This document shows, piece after piece, positions 1-15,300 of a DNA stretch of 64,000 nucleotides. Every line of letters begins with the position of its first letter. Positions within the stretch are counted from its first letter, which is position 1. The stretch covers positions 62,001 through 126,000 of the forward strand of contig WNNJ02003285.1 of assembly GCA_012934845.2 (NCBI GenBank), given 5' to 3'. The stretch is from Pomphorhynchus laevis. Taxonomy: Eukaryota; Acanthocephala; Palaeacanthocephala; Echinorhynchida; Pomphorhynchidae. A program made the translations under genes and the position numbers. The notes beneath the pieces are model-generated. The model ran no database searches and had not been told where the DNA came from. It saw only the letters and a program-made list of their open reading frames with translations.

Positions 1-334
1 TCTAAATGTGAAAACAACCTTACCAAAGATTATGACATCCTAATTAAAAAATTAGAATTTGATTGTTTTTATTTTTCTTCCTATTTCTTGTTACTAAATC
101 AAATCGAATAGATGCTTTTAATTAAGTCATTTCGATTAAAGCTCTCTTATAGTTATTTAAGCTCACTACGTTTTTCATTGTATGAGAATTTAATAAAATT
201 TATTTTTCTCATTAAAAAACAGTGAAACCATGTTTTAGAAAGAGAATTCGAATTAAATTATATGTTTAAATTAAATCTTAACATAAAATTCATTGTATTA
301 AAACTTATCGTATATATCTGATAATTTTTTTTAG

Positions 335-3300
335 AGATTTAGAGGGTCTTAAAGTATATACTAGAAGGAGTCCATACCAACAAGAATCAAATCCAATTAA
401 AGTATTTCTTCGTGCAGATGTTGAAGCAAAGGCTTTGGAAATTTGGGGGTCATTACAGAATCTACAAGATAAGTTTGCCCGTAGAAAACGTAGTGGCTAT
501 TTTAGTGAAAATCAAGGTACTTTTCAATTAATCTCATTTCTTAAATCGAACAATCATTTTTAACTTTTTTTGTAGTAAAATCAACTTATCAGTTACTAAA
601 TAATTTTAAAACATTAAAAACAGAAAAATATTTATTTTATATTTTTGGAAATATGGCCATTTTTCAAAACACGTTTTTTACTTTCTCGAAACACGTATTT
701 TGCTTAAAGGTGAACGGTAAAGAATTTGAAGTTTTACAAGTTCTTTACAAAAGCGCACAGTTTTTTCTAAAATAAAATGTAACAATTTCTATCAAGATTT
801 GTGCATGCATGCTTTTACATGCTTTTATATGTGGATGCATGCTTTTCTAATTATGTAATTGCTGATTGCGGTGTAATGTAATTCTATATGCAATCACTAT
901 TGTAGAACCTTTTAAACAATAAATGATACCGTTCAACTCTATGTGTTTCCTATATGCCAAGCAATTGTAAAATAGCTTTTTAATTTACATTCTATTTCAC
1001 ATAGAGTGAAATTATAATCATTAATAAAATTGAAAGATTTAATTTATTCATTAGTAAATTAATGAAAGAGTTAATTTTATTTATTCTTTCATTTACTATT
1101 TAATTTACTCAATAGCTTTTTAAGTTACCCTTTAATTTATTCATTAGATTACTTTTGAATTAGATTAAATAGCTCTTTAATTTACATTATATTAAGGTTT
1201 TTTACAATTTACATTCTATTTCACGTTGAATGTACAATAAAACAAAATTTTGAAATACATTCGATTACTCGACAATAACGCAATATCTCGAATATAATTT
1301 TACATTACAATGCGATCACAATTACACTATTAGTAGTTATCATGCTGTTAACATATAAATCGGAAATTTTGACATAATCCCGGTATAAACCTTAAAAATT
1401 TATTTTATAAAGACTGTGCAGTTTAGTTAATAACCCCTGTGACACTTAAAGTTTTCTACTATTTATTATTAATGAGGCAAGAAAAACTTGCTTCGGGTCA
1501 TGCGCCTGATTTAAAAAAAATACAGAACGTCAAATGTTTTCTCTTTATGTTTTAGACACTCTATAAAGTAGTAACTCGTCTACAAAAATCAAATTCATCC
1601 TTTGCAAAACTGTCATGTAATGTGTCGCGTGTAACCGGGTGCCGCTTTTAACGCATATTGCCAAAATTTACCGATTGATTTGTTTTGATCAATTGATCTT
1701 AAATTGTATAAAAAATTAATTACACGTGAATTATTATTTTTAAGAATTTAAGCGATTTTTGCAGTTGCAATTGACAACTTTGCGAAACTCTTTAGAAGAA
1801 CCGAAATTTTGTTTTTCTTTTATATTTTGCAAAATATAAAGAGGTAATTATTTAAGAGGCAATTTAAAGGGACAATCATATTTTTGAAACAAGCGATTCT
1901 TTTTATTAGAAATAATTTAAATTTTGATTAAAATTATACATTTTATTATTTCATTATTTAACTTTTGATGTCATTTTAATATTTTTCACAATATTTTATA
2001 TGGCGTTAACAATGTATTATATTTGTAAATAGTATGTGCTATAAATTGGAACTAATTCATATGATTGGAAATAATCATATGAATTTATGATTAATTTTTA
2101 ATTTAAATTCAAGTAGTATGCCGTTTTCTTCACTAATAAACGCTACATTTTAAAAACAGTTATGAATGCAAAATTAATTGAAACTAATTTGCAATTTGCT
2201 CGCTGTTGTATTTACAAATTGTTTGTAATTATTTATTTGCAAAATACTTAGTAATATACAAATAATATAATAATAATTTATGATAATAAATTTATAATAA
2301 TTTAATTAATTTTAATTAAATTAATTTTTAATTTAAATTAAATTAACTTGCATTTTGCTCGCTGTTTATTAAAATTTTTACTTATTTGGAAAATACTTTA
2401 ACCCTTTAAAATATGGCTTTACATATTTTTCCAACATATTATAATGAAAGGTTTAACTTGATATCTTTAGGTTTTTGTAATCTTTTGGTATTTAAAGTCA
2501 AGAACGATTATCACCCAATATAATTTTATTATATTAAAACTTAATATAAAATATATGCTGCTTGCTAACATATAGTGATCATTCTTCTGAAATGTTGGAA
2601 ATAAATGCCAATGCATACCGCAATATTATAATGTTAAAATCGTATAAATAGATCGTTTTGTTAATATTTACGATGTTTATAAAATATGATAGATAGTCGT
2701 ATCCAAAAGAATTTTGTAGAAAGCAGAAAATACATTTTTTACAAAATGAATGCTGTGTAAATGAATCATGAAATTGATAGATGAAATTAATTAATTTCGT
2801 TAATTTATTTATTAATCAGTTAATGAAATTATAAATATTATTATGAAATTGATTTATTGTTTACCAGGTATTATCACTTATGCTGAAGGATAAATTTATG
2901 GCATTTATTGATGTTTTTATATCTAAATTTAAATGTCTGTTCTTATTTTAAAGCATTTCTCATTTTGCTAATTTTCTAGATTTCGTGAAATTGAAAAAAG
3001 CCCTTCGTGATTATCAAAAGAAACAAGCATTTATTGATTCGATTCCACATCACCAATCTGTGCCGGTATAATTTTATCTTGGAAATAAGAAAAACGTCGA
3101 ATTTTTATGTCACATAACTTTGCGACTTTAAGAATATATTATCAATATCATATTATCACATTCAAATTAGATTTTGAGAATGCTGTAATCGCTTGTAACA
3201 TTTACATTTTTAAAAATCAAATGATAATATTAAAGAAGATAATTATTTTAAAATTATCAATTTCTTCACCAAAAATAAACTTTATGTTTATACACTTCAT

Positions 3301-6300
3301 TCCGGCAGTACATGGCTGTCATATCTAACGTGTTTTTACAATTCGCCATGTCTCGGTTCAATTTAAATTACCAGTTATTCATGTGTAGTTAAAGGCGTCT
3401 ATGTTTACTTCTGAATTTATACAATTTACACAATGACATTGTGTAAATGTTTTACAATAACATTCTGTTGTGTTGACCGTTTCTTTAACGTCTATTGTTT
3501 AGTCTACATTCAGTTTTGCTGGTAGAGGGAAATGAGTCATGTACTTCGATATGATTTCAAGTCAATTTGATACAGTCAATTTCATGAACTTAATATAGAG
3601 TATCTCTTTCAATAATTTTAAGTTTCAATGGTATTTTGTAGTAACAAAATATTATTCTTATATCTTCCAATTTACTATTTAGATAGTAATTATCAAAACA
3701 GAATATCATTTATGTAACTTGTTTTTAATTGCACTAAAATTATTGACACATACCAAATTAAAATTGTGTTCTCAGCTTAATAAAAACGATTGAACTATTC
3801 TTAAAAACATTTTTTGTGTGCAGGCTTAAAAATCTATCGAACAGATCAATTCGTTCTAAAAATGGCATTAAAGTTAACGAATTTTTTGATATAATTTTCA
3901 TTGTATTTGAGTAATATGTTGTTAAATTTTATTAAATTTTTATTAATTTTAATACATTCAACATTAAATTTATTTTTAATAAATCATTTTTAATAAATAA
4001 ATTTTATTATTTCATTAATCTTAATTAATTCAACATTAAAACACTTTTTAGAATTAATAATGAGTCACGTGATGAGTTTTTAATTGCTTTGATATCACTG
4101 ACACAGACCACTTTAAAATTGTACTGTGAATGAATCTCGAACCATTCAGTTTGTGCTAAACATTATGGGTGAAAATTATTAGTGTCAAGAATAAAATAAT
4201 TTCGAATTTGATTGAATTTTTATTGTATAAGCAGGCTCCATTTGTTTTTAAAAATTAAGCAAATCGTGAGAAGTCAATGTAAAATTCGATTGTTACAAAT
4301 TTTCGATAACCACTGCGATCATTATCAGGAACATCATCAGTAACATATGTTCCTAATTATCGCAGTAGTGATCAAAAATTTGTAACAATAGAATTTTACA
4401 TTGATTTCTATCAATATATTTAAAAATACTATACGTGACTGATGCTTAAGAACGACTTTAAACAAAATCACCAGACATAAGCTGAAATATAAAGATTATA
4501 ACCGTAACATAAAGATTTTAACTTTATTTCAATTACTAAAATTGTCATAATCTAAACAAGTAAAATTAGTTTAATTTTATCAGCATAATAAAATATTTTG
4601 GATAACTAGATTTTATTTATTATAAAATTGCATTTTAAATCGAAATAAATATAAATTCGAAATCTCAAACCATCGACGCGAATTCAATGGAATGTCAAAT
4701 TTCTTTAAATTGTGGGTTAACAAATTATTTTCTAATTTTGTATTCAGTTTTATATTTTATCTGACGATGTTATATATATGTTATTATATCTGACGATATC
4801 TGAAAATGTTAATAACTTTGTTATATATTTTTAACAAAGACTTAAAAAAGTACTTGAAACTTTCTTGAAATCGAATATCAAAATATCATAATGCATTTTA
4901 AAATAATCTTATTTCATCATTTTAAGCTAAAAAGAACTTTTTATTTCTAACTTGAAATAGCATCTTTGATTTGTGATTTGGAAAATCATACCCATGAAAT
5001 TCCCGACAGATAATTAACCTTTGTTTATAATTAATTTCTGATTTGACCTCGTTTAGGTTCAAAAACGATTTTCTCGAGTTGTTATCATAGCTGCCACTAT
5101 GTAAGTTGACTCAGTATTTTAATATCTGTACAGAATTTCTATTCGAGTAACGGTATTAATGTAATTATAAAAGCAATTGCTTTTGCAATGACTGGATCTG
5201 CCAGTATTTTTTCTGAAATGATTCATTCAATTGCTGATATGATAAATCAAATTATCTTGGCGTACGGCCAATACAAATCATTAGACAAACCTGATCCTGA
5301 TCACCCGTAAATGTTTGTGATACCTTCTATTTAATATAATGAACAACTTATTAGGTACGGATTCAATAATATGACTTACATTACTAGTTTAATAAGTGGA
5401 GTTGGTATATTCTGCTTTGGAACCGGACTCACCTGGTATCATGGCGTCACGTCACTGTTAAGCTCCGTATCACCGACATACCTTTCAACTGTAAGATCTA
5501 TTTGCTCATAATTATTCATGTCTCCGTTTATTTTAGGGTATTTGCTTACTGTCGTTGTCGATGCTATCGGAAAGCGGTATGTAAATATATTATAATTTAA
5601 TTTTATTATGATCAAATATGAAAGTTATTTAAATTAATAATTTTAGCAAAATTCCAGTTTCAATTACAAAATTTGTATCGTAATAATTTTAATTTAATTT
5701 TATATTTTCTAAACTTTTTCGATATCTTAAATATGAAACTATTTTTTATAACTTTATAATTTTAGCAATATTTTGGTTTTAATTTTAAAATTTGTATCAG
5801 ATATAAATATATATAATAATTTTATATATTTATATGTAATAATTTTAATTTAATCTTTTTATGAGAAAAGATTAATCTTTTTTATTTAATCTTTTTTAAG
5901 CTGTCATATTGGTATTGTTTTAACCGCTACTGCTGTGCAATGGTACACCTGGACTCAACAGAAAGATGCGTACCGCCGTAATTTCTTTTGAACCGCATTT
6001 GCACGTTCATATTCTAACCTTATTATTTCAATCGGGTGTATACGCCTAACCGATAAGGCTAATCATCTAGTGCAACAAAAAATTCCTCAGTATCTGAAAC
6101 CTTAAATCTCTCATACTCATATTTCAAAATGCATTCAAAGCATTTTTCTTATATTTAATACTAATTATATATAATTAATTTTGCTTGATCACACAATGTG
6201 ATTTCAAATTATCACACATATAATATCACACATATCATTACATATATTGATAGATCAATATATATAATACATCTATATTGGATGCAGATTAATATTAGTT

Positions 6301-9300
6301 TGAATAAATACCATGAATACATAAAGGATTTTTTTAACGTTTCGGGCCGAAGACCTTTTAATCTAAATTAAGTGCTCAAATCCAAATTTACTTTTAGTCT
6401 AAATTAAAAATATGTTTATAATTAAATCCAAATGAATCATCACTCATAATTGACTCATTCTTAGTCAAAGTTGCCTAATCTAATCGTTAATACGTTGGTG
6501 AATTAGGCCGATCTCTTATTAAAAGGGTAAATATCAGATAGGCAGATATCAACGCAAATAGAAATGAATAATGATACATTGGTACGTCATATCATAGAAA
6601 ATGATTACAAGCATATAATGATAAATATAGCTGTATCATCAACATTTAGAGGCTCAAAAGACGAGACTAAAATGCAGCTGCCGGGATTTTCATTGAAGTT
6701 CTTAATTGATAAAATATATAACCAATACGAATGGATGTTCTTTACCTGCACAAAGTCAAAGATATTTGGAACGTTTTGTTTATTTAAGCTTTTTCTATCT
6801 AAAATACAAGCTAAGATTGTTAAAAGCAGAAAACAATGTCAAAAGCAAAAAGAAAATAATATGTGGGTGAATATATTTCTAGAATCACTCGGGTGTTCTC
6901 TTGTCGCGCCATACGAAATGATGCTCCACATTTATACCGTTACCTCTATCACTCATTAGTTGACCTATCCAACATTGCTCTCTTAGTTTCCTTTGTATTT
7001 TTTCATCTAAATTTTCTACTACTACCATGTGTTCATCAAAATCACCACTTTCTTTTTTATTAAAATTAACAAAATGATTGACAACAGCATCCCTTGTTGT
7101 TAATTTATGTTTAATTTCACGTCGTCTATTATTTAAACGTCTATTTAAGCTTAATCCTGTCTCCTCTACATATAGACTTTTGAAATGTGTACATGTAGCA
7201 AGATAGACAACACATTTGCTGAAACATGATGTCTGCTATTTATATTATATTTTAGATTTACGTGAGTGGATGAGAAGTATTTTGCTTCTGTAATATGTTT
7301 ACAGCAAAACGCACGCTCTCTGTGGCATTTAAAACATCCCCTTCTATCCGTACGATCACTTAATGAATACTCGATCCAAAATAATGTTCCGGGTCAGATC
7401 ATTAACCTGTGAAATATAAGGATGTTATACTGCTCTATGATTTAATCCTAAACATGTGTATGAAAACTAGTTTACGAATATTATCACGAACAAGTTGACA
7501 TACGATATAACCACTAACACCATTCTGCACGGGCAATAGTACTCAGTGGATCATCAGTGCGCAGGCACAGCACTAACGTTTCAGCATGATGTAATACTTA
7601 AATGGTCTATGACGAATCCAGCTAGTCGTTGAAAAATTGCACGAAACTTTCAAATGAATTTGTAGACTCCTTACCTGTCTTACACTTTTCGAAATAGATT
7701 TCCAGATTAGGATATTTAATTTGTGAAATGTAAGGATGTTATACTGCTATGTGCTTCAATCCTAAACATGTGTCTGCAAACTAGTGTACGAATATCATCA
7801 CGAACCAGTTTGCAGAAATGTTTCGTGCAATTTTTCAACGACTAGCTAGTTTATATAGACCATCCAAGTATTACAGCGTTTTGAAACGTTATGGCTTAGT
7901 GTCATAACAGGTTACTAATTCAGCGTATTGTTCCTGTCATCAACACTTATTACAACTAATCTGCCGAAGCATTTGATATTTCCAAAATTAAACGTTTTTG
8001 ATTGAGCAAGGTTACTGCGTTTTCTAACGCTTGTATGGCGACGCGCATTCGCCGTCGATTGTAGGAATGCTCTTATTGTTTTTGTTTACTTAAGTCGATC
8101 AACCGTTCAGTTTTATTTGTTTTGAATACAATTGTGATTTCTAAAGGCCTGGTAAATACTTTACTTGACCTTTTCATTGCCATCGGATTGTGATCAATAA
8201 TCATTTATTTGGTCAAATGTGGTTTGCATGGGTAAATTGACTTTTTTGTAATAAAAAAAGATGTCGTCTTTATACACTGAATCACTATCATATCGAAGAC
8301 ATTCCGCACTCCGAATTTTACGGTCATCTGACATTGGAATATTTACCGACATTATTTGCGATAATTCTTCCTTCCCTCTTTCACTCAGCTGATCATGGAA
8401 CTGTTCAGTTGCCTAATTTTTTTGATTTTTTAAATCATTAACAACTCATCTCGTCGGTTTCTCGCTTGTTCTTCTCTCTCACTAAATTGCATTTTGCCTT
8501 TGTATTCGTTAAATGATGTTTTACAAACCGAAGCGATTTGATGATTTACTCTAAAAAATCTGAAATCATAATTAAATGATGATTTGATCCGAAGCTCTTG
8601 ATTGTAAAGTAAAAAAGTAAACTGAGGAAAAATCTATATCGTGTAAATTGTTTTATAGCGTTCAATGTTTTCGATCATTTTTTCTCTTTGAATTCTTCAA
8701 AATAATTTAATTTTATGAAAATTATCAGAAATATCAATTTTCAATATTAAATTTTAATATCAATATATTATTATAATTATTTCTGACAATATCTGACAAA
8801 ATCAACGACAATGACGACAATTACTTGAAAAAAAGAATAAATTAGAAAGACGAATCAGCGGCATCGTCGTCAAAAAGGAAAAAACATGTTGTCAATGTAT
8901 CGAGACTAAAATAATATTTCAAAAATATTTGACATTTGTTAATTCCTACTGGAACATTTTAAGTACTGCTCATTTGAACCTAAAAATATATACAGTTTTA
9001 AAATCAAAAAATGGTAAAATCAGTTCCAGGTTCCGGGTGCGAAGTGATACTTAATAAATGCCAATTACTATTATTTTACATAAACCTCTTCGACAGTTAG
9101 CTTTATCCTAATTGTTATTTATTTGCCTATTTTATATCTTTAAAGTCAATTGTGAATATCAAAATTCAATTTTCTGATAAAACTGTAAAATTTATTCTGA
9201 ACTTTCTGTATGTAAAATGCAGGGTGTTCTTACAGAATTCTGAATTCTAATACTTATTTGACAATGTATTAATTTGCGTTATACTGAATTCTACTTTTAA

Positions 9301-12300
9301 GGAACTTTATATTTTGCCTTACGTGAAAATACGAGAAACGCAAAGCAAATGAACATGACTTTGTTTGAATATAGTAAGTAGCTGCTTTATATGTTGACCC
9401 TGTATTTATTATTTTGATAGTCAAACTCGGTTACAATCCTGCGATCAATGTAGTATTGCTAGAAGATGCTGCTGCTGTTTGCGGAGTCGGGGTTGCTGGA
9501 GTATCAATGCTCGCTTCTCACTTTCTAGGTACTATTTTTATGACTAAGTGTTTGTTGTATTGTATGAAAACATAGCCATGATACGTATTTATTGATGGCA
9601 GTAAACTTCCATTTTACGATTGTATTAAATTATCTACAAACTTTCATTTAACTCATGTAATCTTAAATTACTTTTGTTTTATTTTTATATAGTTGTTTTA
9701 TTTTTTTCTACATACTGATTATATCAGTACCATTTAACTGATATATAGGTACTATGGATAATATTCGATTTTAAGTATATCTAAACTATTATTGTATAAA
9801 TATTCATTGAATTAGAACAAATATTAAATAATAATTTACTTATTCAGTGTCAATATATATTAATGCTATACTATTAATATAAAACGTTAACGTTATACTG
9901 TCAACATTATGATATTTTCTATTAAATTATTCTTTCATATTAAAAATCTGGAAGAATCTTGATGTCAGATGAGCTAAAAATAAGAGATTTTAATAAAATT
10001 AGAAACGAATTTTTGTATCAATATTAAAGTTATTTTGCAAGTTGTATTACTCACAGAAGTGATAAGTAATTATATAACTTAAGTAAATCTCAAAACAGTC
10101 GACAAATGAATGATAAATCGAAAAAGTGATACATGCTTTTCTTAATATTTTGTTTAAAATATGGTACTAATTCATGAGTAAATCAATGTTTATCAAATAA
10201 ACGAGCGTTAATGTCAGTAACGTTAATGTTAAACTGTAGTTAACATTTAATTTAATTATTTTAATATTAATAAACCACTTAAGGTAATTAAAACACACTT
10301 CAAAACATATTGCAAGTTAAACAAAATTAATAAAGGTATAAAACACTATTTCAGTATTAATTCTATAAAAGAATTTTTAGAACACACAAAAGGAATAAAT
10401 TTTTAGAATATAAATACGTACGATTTTAGTACTCTTTATACAAATCTAGATTTAGTAGATATTAAAGAAGCGTTAGTAAAATTAATTAATCTTATATTCG
10501 GAAAAAGATATACATATATATGTTATAATAATTATAACGCCTATCTAACAAAAATTAAACCATCAAGTAAATATAAATATATGGATAAAATTGAATTAAT
10601 AGAATCCTTAAATATTTTGATAAATCAAAATTATTTAAAGGTAGGGACATCTATAGTTAGACAAATAAAAGGTGTTTCAATGGTAGTAAAAATATTATTG
10701 AAGATAAATTATTATTGATTAAATTTATTGATCAATTAAAACTAAATTATTATAGATTATTATTGAAGATATGAAATATACCTTCTTTATCAAGAAATAT
10801 ATGAATTATATGTTCCCAATACATAAAACAATTTTAACATCAATTAAAAATGACATTTAAATTTACAATAAACATATTTTTGCATGAGCATTAATTCAGA
10901 CCAGATGGCACCAAAATTGGACAGAAAATATGATGATATATGTGTATTTAACTCTAATAATTTTTTTCAATTAGTGAACAAATTTATCCAGAAAGCTTTA
11001 TTCTTGATGATAAAGAAGGTATATGTCTAGATATGAGCATTAAATTAGCATTGATTAAAACTACTATAATTTATATCGTAAAGATGAAATATTTGAATTT
11101 ACAAGAAACATACAAAAAAACTTACAAGTAAAAGGTGTTCCAATGGGTGGTAATAGTAGCCCAATTATAGCTGACTTGTTTTTAAGCTTTATAGAATATG
11201 AATTTGTTCATAACTGTGTAAAAACTAAATCTAAACAATATAAATATATGAAATATATGTTTCGATACATTGATGATATGTGTGTATTTAACTCTAACAC
11301 GTTTTATTCAATAATTTTATAAAAACGGTATATATCTAGATATGAACATTAAATTAACATAATACACGAATACAAGGACTGCTTCAATAATTAAGAACAT
11401 TCCTTCGATAACTAGCCACGGGCAGGGCAACCATATCGCTAGAAAGACCGTTCCAAACTCGTAATGCTCTGTTGGACAATCGAGAGGATATGTTACTTGG
11501 CCCATGTCCATAATTAATCAGATGAAATTTGTGTCCCTGAGGCACCGTCTTTATTTTGTTATCACATAGTGTTGTGACTCTCGAACTAAATGGAAAACTC
11601 TCAATTCTCTACTTTCTCGCTCTTCTGTCATTTCCATTCTTGATCCTTCTCAATTAACCGATTACCTAATTTCAAAAATAAATTCTCATAGATTCGATCA
11701 TCGTCCTTCCATAAACTTCTTGTATCCCGTATATTTGTATCCCTGAGCTCTTTTACTTACTTGCTATATCTGAAGATGAGGTATCTTGGTTTCTTATTTC
11801 GTCAACCTGTAAGTCCTCTAATACCGATCCCATCTCTACTCCAATTCTCAAATTGTTGTCCACTGACTTCACACCTTTCCTTATCAGCCTCTTTAACTCG
11901 TTGATCCGGAATGGAATATTTCCTGTTTTTTTTTGGAAAGCTGCCATTGTTCGTCCCCTACATAAAAAGACCTATCTTGACCATTCTCTTCCTTCATCTT
12001 ATCGGCCAATATCAATTCTACCAACCTCATCTAAAATTCTTTAACACCTTATCTTAGATCAGATCAACATGTATCTCTCTTCATCGCAGTTCTACCCTTC
12101 TTTTCAATCTGCTTTCCGATCCAATCATTCCACCGAACTATCATGTCATAAAGTATTTTCTGATCTGCTCTCCTCTCGTTACAAAGGAATTTGTAGAGTG
12201 GTAATATCGCTCGATCTTTCATCTGCATTCGACATTGTCGATCACAAAATTCTTCTTTCACGTCTTCGCTATCATTATGGCTTATCTTCGTCTAAGTTGG

Positions 12301-15300
12301 CTTTGTATCTCTCCGATCACTCATTTTCCATCCATTCTAATTCAATATGTTCTCCTTTACCTTTTTTCTCATGTGGTGTACTTCAAGGTTCAGTACTTGG
12401 CTCTATTCTGTTCACGCTTCTTTGAGATTTATCTTTTATAACTACATAAATTCTGCTTCAGAGTAATGCAATACATTAAAGATATACTTCTTTATTCTCA
12501 CTCGTCTCATCATTCCCTAAGCCAAATTTTCAAATCCTCGTCGAATTGTCTTCGTGATCTATCAGAACATCTAATTACTTTGCGCAGAATCTTAATCCTA
12601 CCAATCTAATGTGTTATGGATTTCACCCTTTTCCATTTTTTATATCCTCCTTTGTATCATCAAACCACAATTATTCCTGTTGTAGATAAACTAGTATTTC
12701 TAGGTGTTCACTTTGATAATAATCTGCATCTCAATCCCTTCATTCGTGATAAAACTAGTTCTTCAAATATTTTTCTCCGTGATATTCGTCTCAATAGAAA
12801 TTCTCTAGATTTTAGTTCATGTTAATCTCTTATCTCCTTCCTTCTTTTCCCATGGTATTGATTACTGTCTTAGCTTTCTCGTCCTCTCTTCAAAGTCATT
12901 TCTTAAACCTCTTCAGCGCCTCATTAACAATGCTGTGTGCATCATTTTTCGACTTCGTAAATTCGATCATATCTCCTCCTATTTATCAAAATTTAGACGG
13001 CTAAGTATTGAACATCGCGTTCGTTTTCGTCTACTTTGTCTAACTTATCGTCTTATCCATTGTCATTCACCTTCTTATCTCTATCTGCCAACTCTAAGTG
13101 AATTTAGCTCTCTTTCTACTCACCTACGTTCCTGTGCTTCTTTTCTGCTACATGTACATCTTCACTCAACCAACTTCGGCCGTCGATTTCTACATATCGC
13201 TGCTCCTCTACTCTGGAATTTCCTACCTGATCACCTGCAATCTTTATTCTCACTCCCATTTTTCAAAAAGCAACTACAATCAAATGCACACAGTATGTGT
13301 GCATTTGCCTTATTGAAAAAACTCCTTTTTTGTATCCGTGAATTTCTTTCACCATAAAGTACATGGCAAACATATTTAGGTACATTAACCTGCAACGGAC
13401 ACTATTAACATTTACCGCGAGTAGGCGTTGTGAGTTGCTCAGATTGGAAATTTCAGTGCATAATTTGCTACAACGTCGTAGAATACATTCTAAATTGTTA
13501 TCCTAAACTCGAGAAATTGGAAAATTCGCTTGGATACTGTATTCTAAATAAGGACGTACTAGATATTTATATAATACGTCAAAACTTGAAGATGATAGGT
13601 GTGAAAGAACATTCTTAATAATGTAAAGTTTCCTCTTAGCTTTAGCACATCTCCGATCAGTGTCATTCTAGTTCTCAATGTCCGATTCCAAATTATTCCC
13701 AAATCCCGAACACACAACTGTTTCGATCTCTTGTAACCCTAGCATATATGAAGATATAAGTGAAGACCTGTCAAAGCGCATGTGAGCACATCTTGATGTA
13801 CTCACATGTGCTCATCAGCCGGGTATTTGATCGAGCACCTAATTCCCTACTAAACTACGTATTGATTTCTTACGTCATTCACCTCAGTGATGTTGGTTGG
13901 ATCAACAATTTCATCAGTGATTTCCAATTTTATGTCCGTATTGGTAAAAATTGTATAAAATCTTATATAATTATTTATTATTTATAATTCTTTATTTTTC
14001 TCTTATTATTTTTAATTTATATAGTATTAAATACATAGATTCACTTAGCTGGTATAATTAAATAAGCCAATTTTATATACATTATTTTCTGATTGTATTT
14101 TAATTTTTAGTAATAAATGATTGTTCAAAGAATTGAATGCTTACGCTGGAGCATTGACATTTTAGCTATCAGCTATGAAAAATTAATTAAATTTTACGTC
14201 TTTATGTAATGTTTGTTTCAGAGTATGGTTTATATAATGTTTATAAAACTGTTTCAGAGTATTCGAAATTCGAATCTGAGTCATACAACCGAGAATGTAG
14301 ATAATATGTGCAAATGTAAATTCGTTGGCAATAATACAGTTCTCAATTTATAGTAATTAATAATTATTATAAATTTATACATTTATACATTTATCTATTA
14401 TCTTATATAAATATAATTAATATAAAATCTTATATTAATTATTAATTATTTATAATTATTTATTTTATATATTTTTATTTTTGATTTAGATTTAGACTTA
14501 GTTGATCTGATTTGTTTAACGGTGTTAAGCAAATCAATTTATTATATTTTTAGAGTTACATGTCATTTATAAAATTTCATGATTTCTTTAAAAGAATCAC
14601 CTATACCGGACGCCATTGGATCGATTATTATAGGAGGAATGCTCGGATATATAGCTTACTTTATAATATCGACAAATTCATTTGCCCTAACTCACAGGTA
14701 AGTTCGTTCGTATTTAAACATCGTTGTATGCTCTTAATGTTTCATAGTCGGTTTCATTTCAGTTTTATTAAACAAATTAATTTTTATCGAAATTAATATT
14801 GTATAATTGTACAATTATACAATTGTACAATTAGATTTTAATTTAAAATCTAAATAATCTAATTAATCTAATTTGCAATAATATGTTTTTTGTGTTTATT
14901 TTAACGAAACATGAGCGTATTTGTACCAAATTATACAATTAGCAAAGTTATATTTGATATAGATTTATATAAATTTATTTTTGGAGAAGCAAGTATCTAT
15001 AAATCATATCGAATGCCTTGGTAAAATCTACGAAAACCGGGTACAAATAAAGGTGATTTGAACGCGTTTCTTAATGTGGAGACATCACTTGTGGGACAGA
15101 AACCCGGTGGAAAACCATATTGCTCGATTGGGAACAAGTTTGATACATAGATTACAAGTATACGGCTTATGATGGTAGCAAATAACTTATATGGTTGACT
15201 TCGTATTGCGATAACTTAATTAAAAACATTGATTAAACATTTATCGCATAGGATTTTACATATGAAGACAATGTAATTGATAACTTGATAACTAGTTTGT

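Noticed and set aside
3107-3328. 73-codon ORF as a gene
   Set aside because: It lies within an SLC30A9 intron, has AT-driven composition and no family resemblance.
5134-5147. Splice acceptor CAG at 5132-5133 for SLC30A9 exon 4
   Set aside because: It breaks the frame set by the previous exon. The AG at 5146-5147 keeps frame and restores the conserved INGIN sequence.
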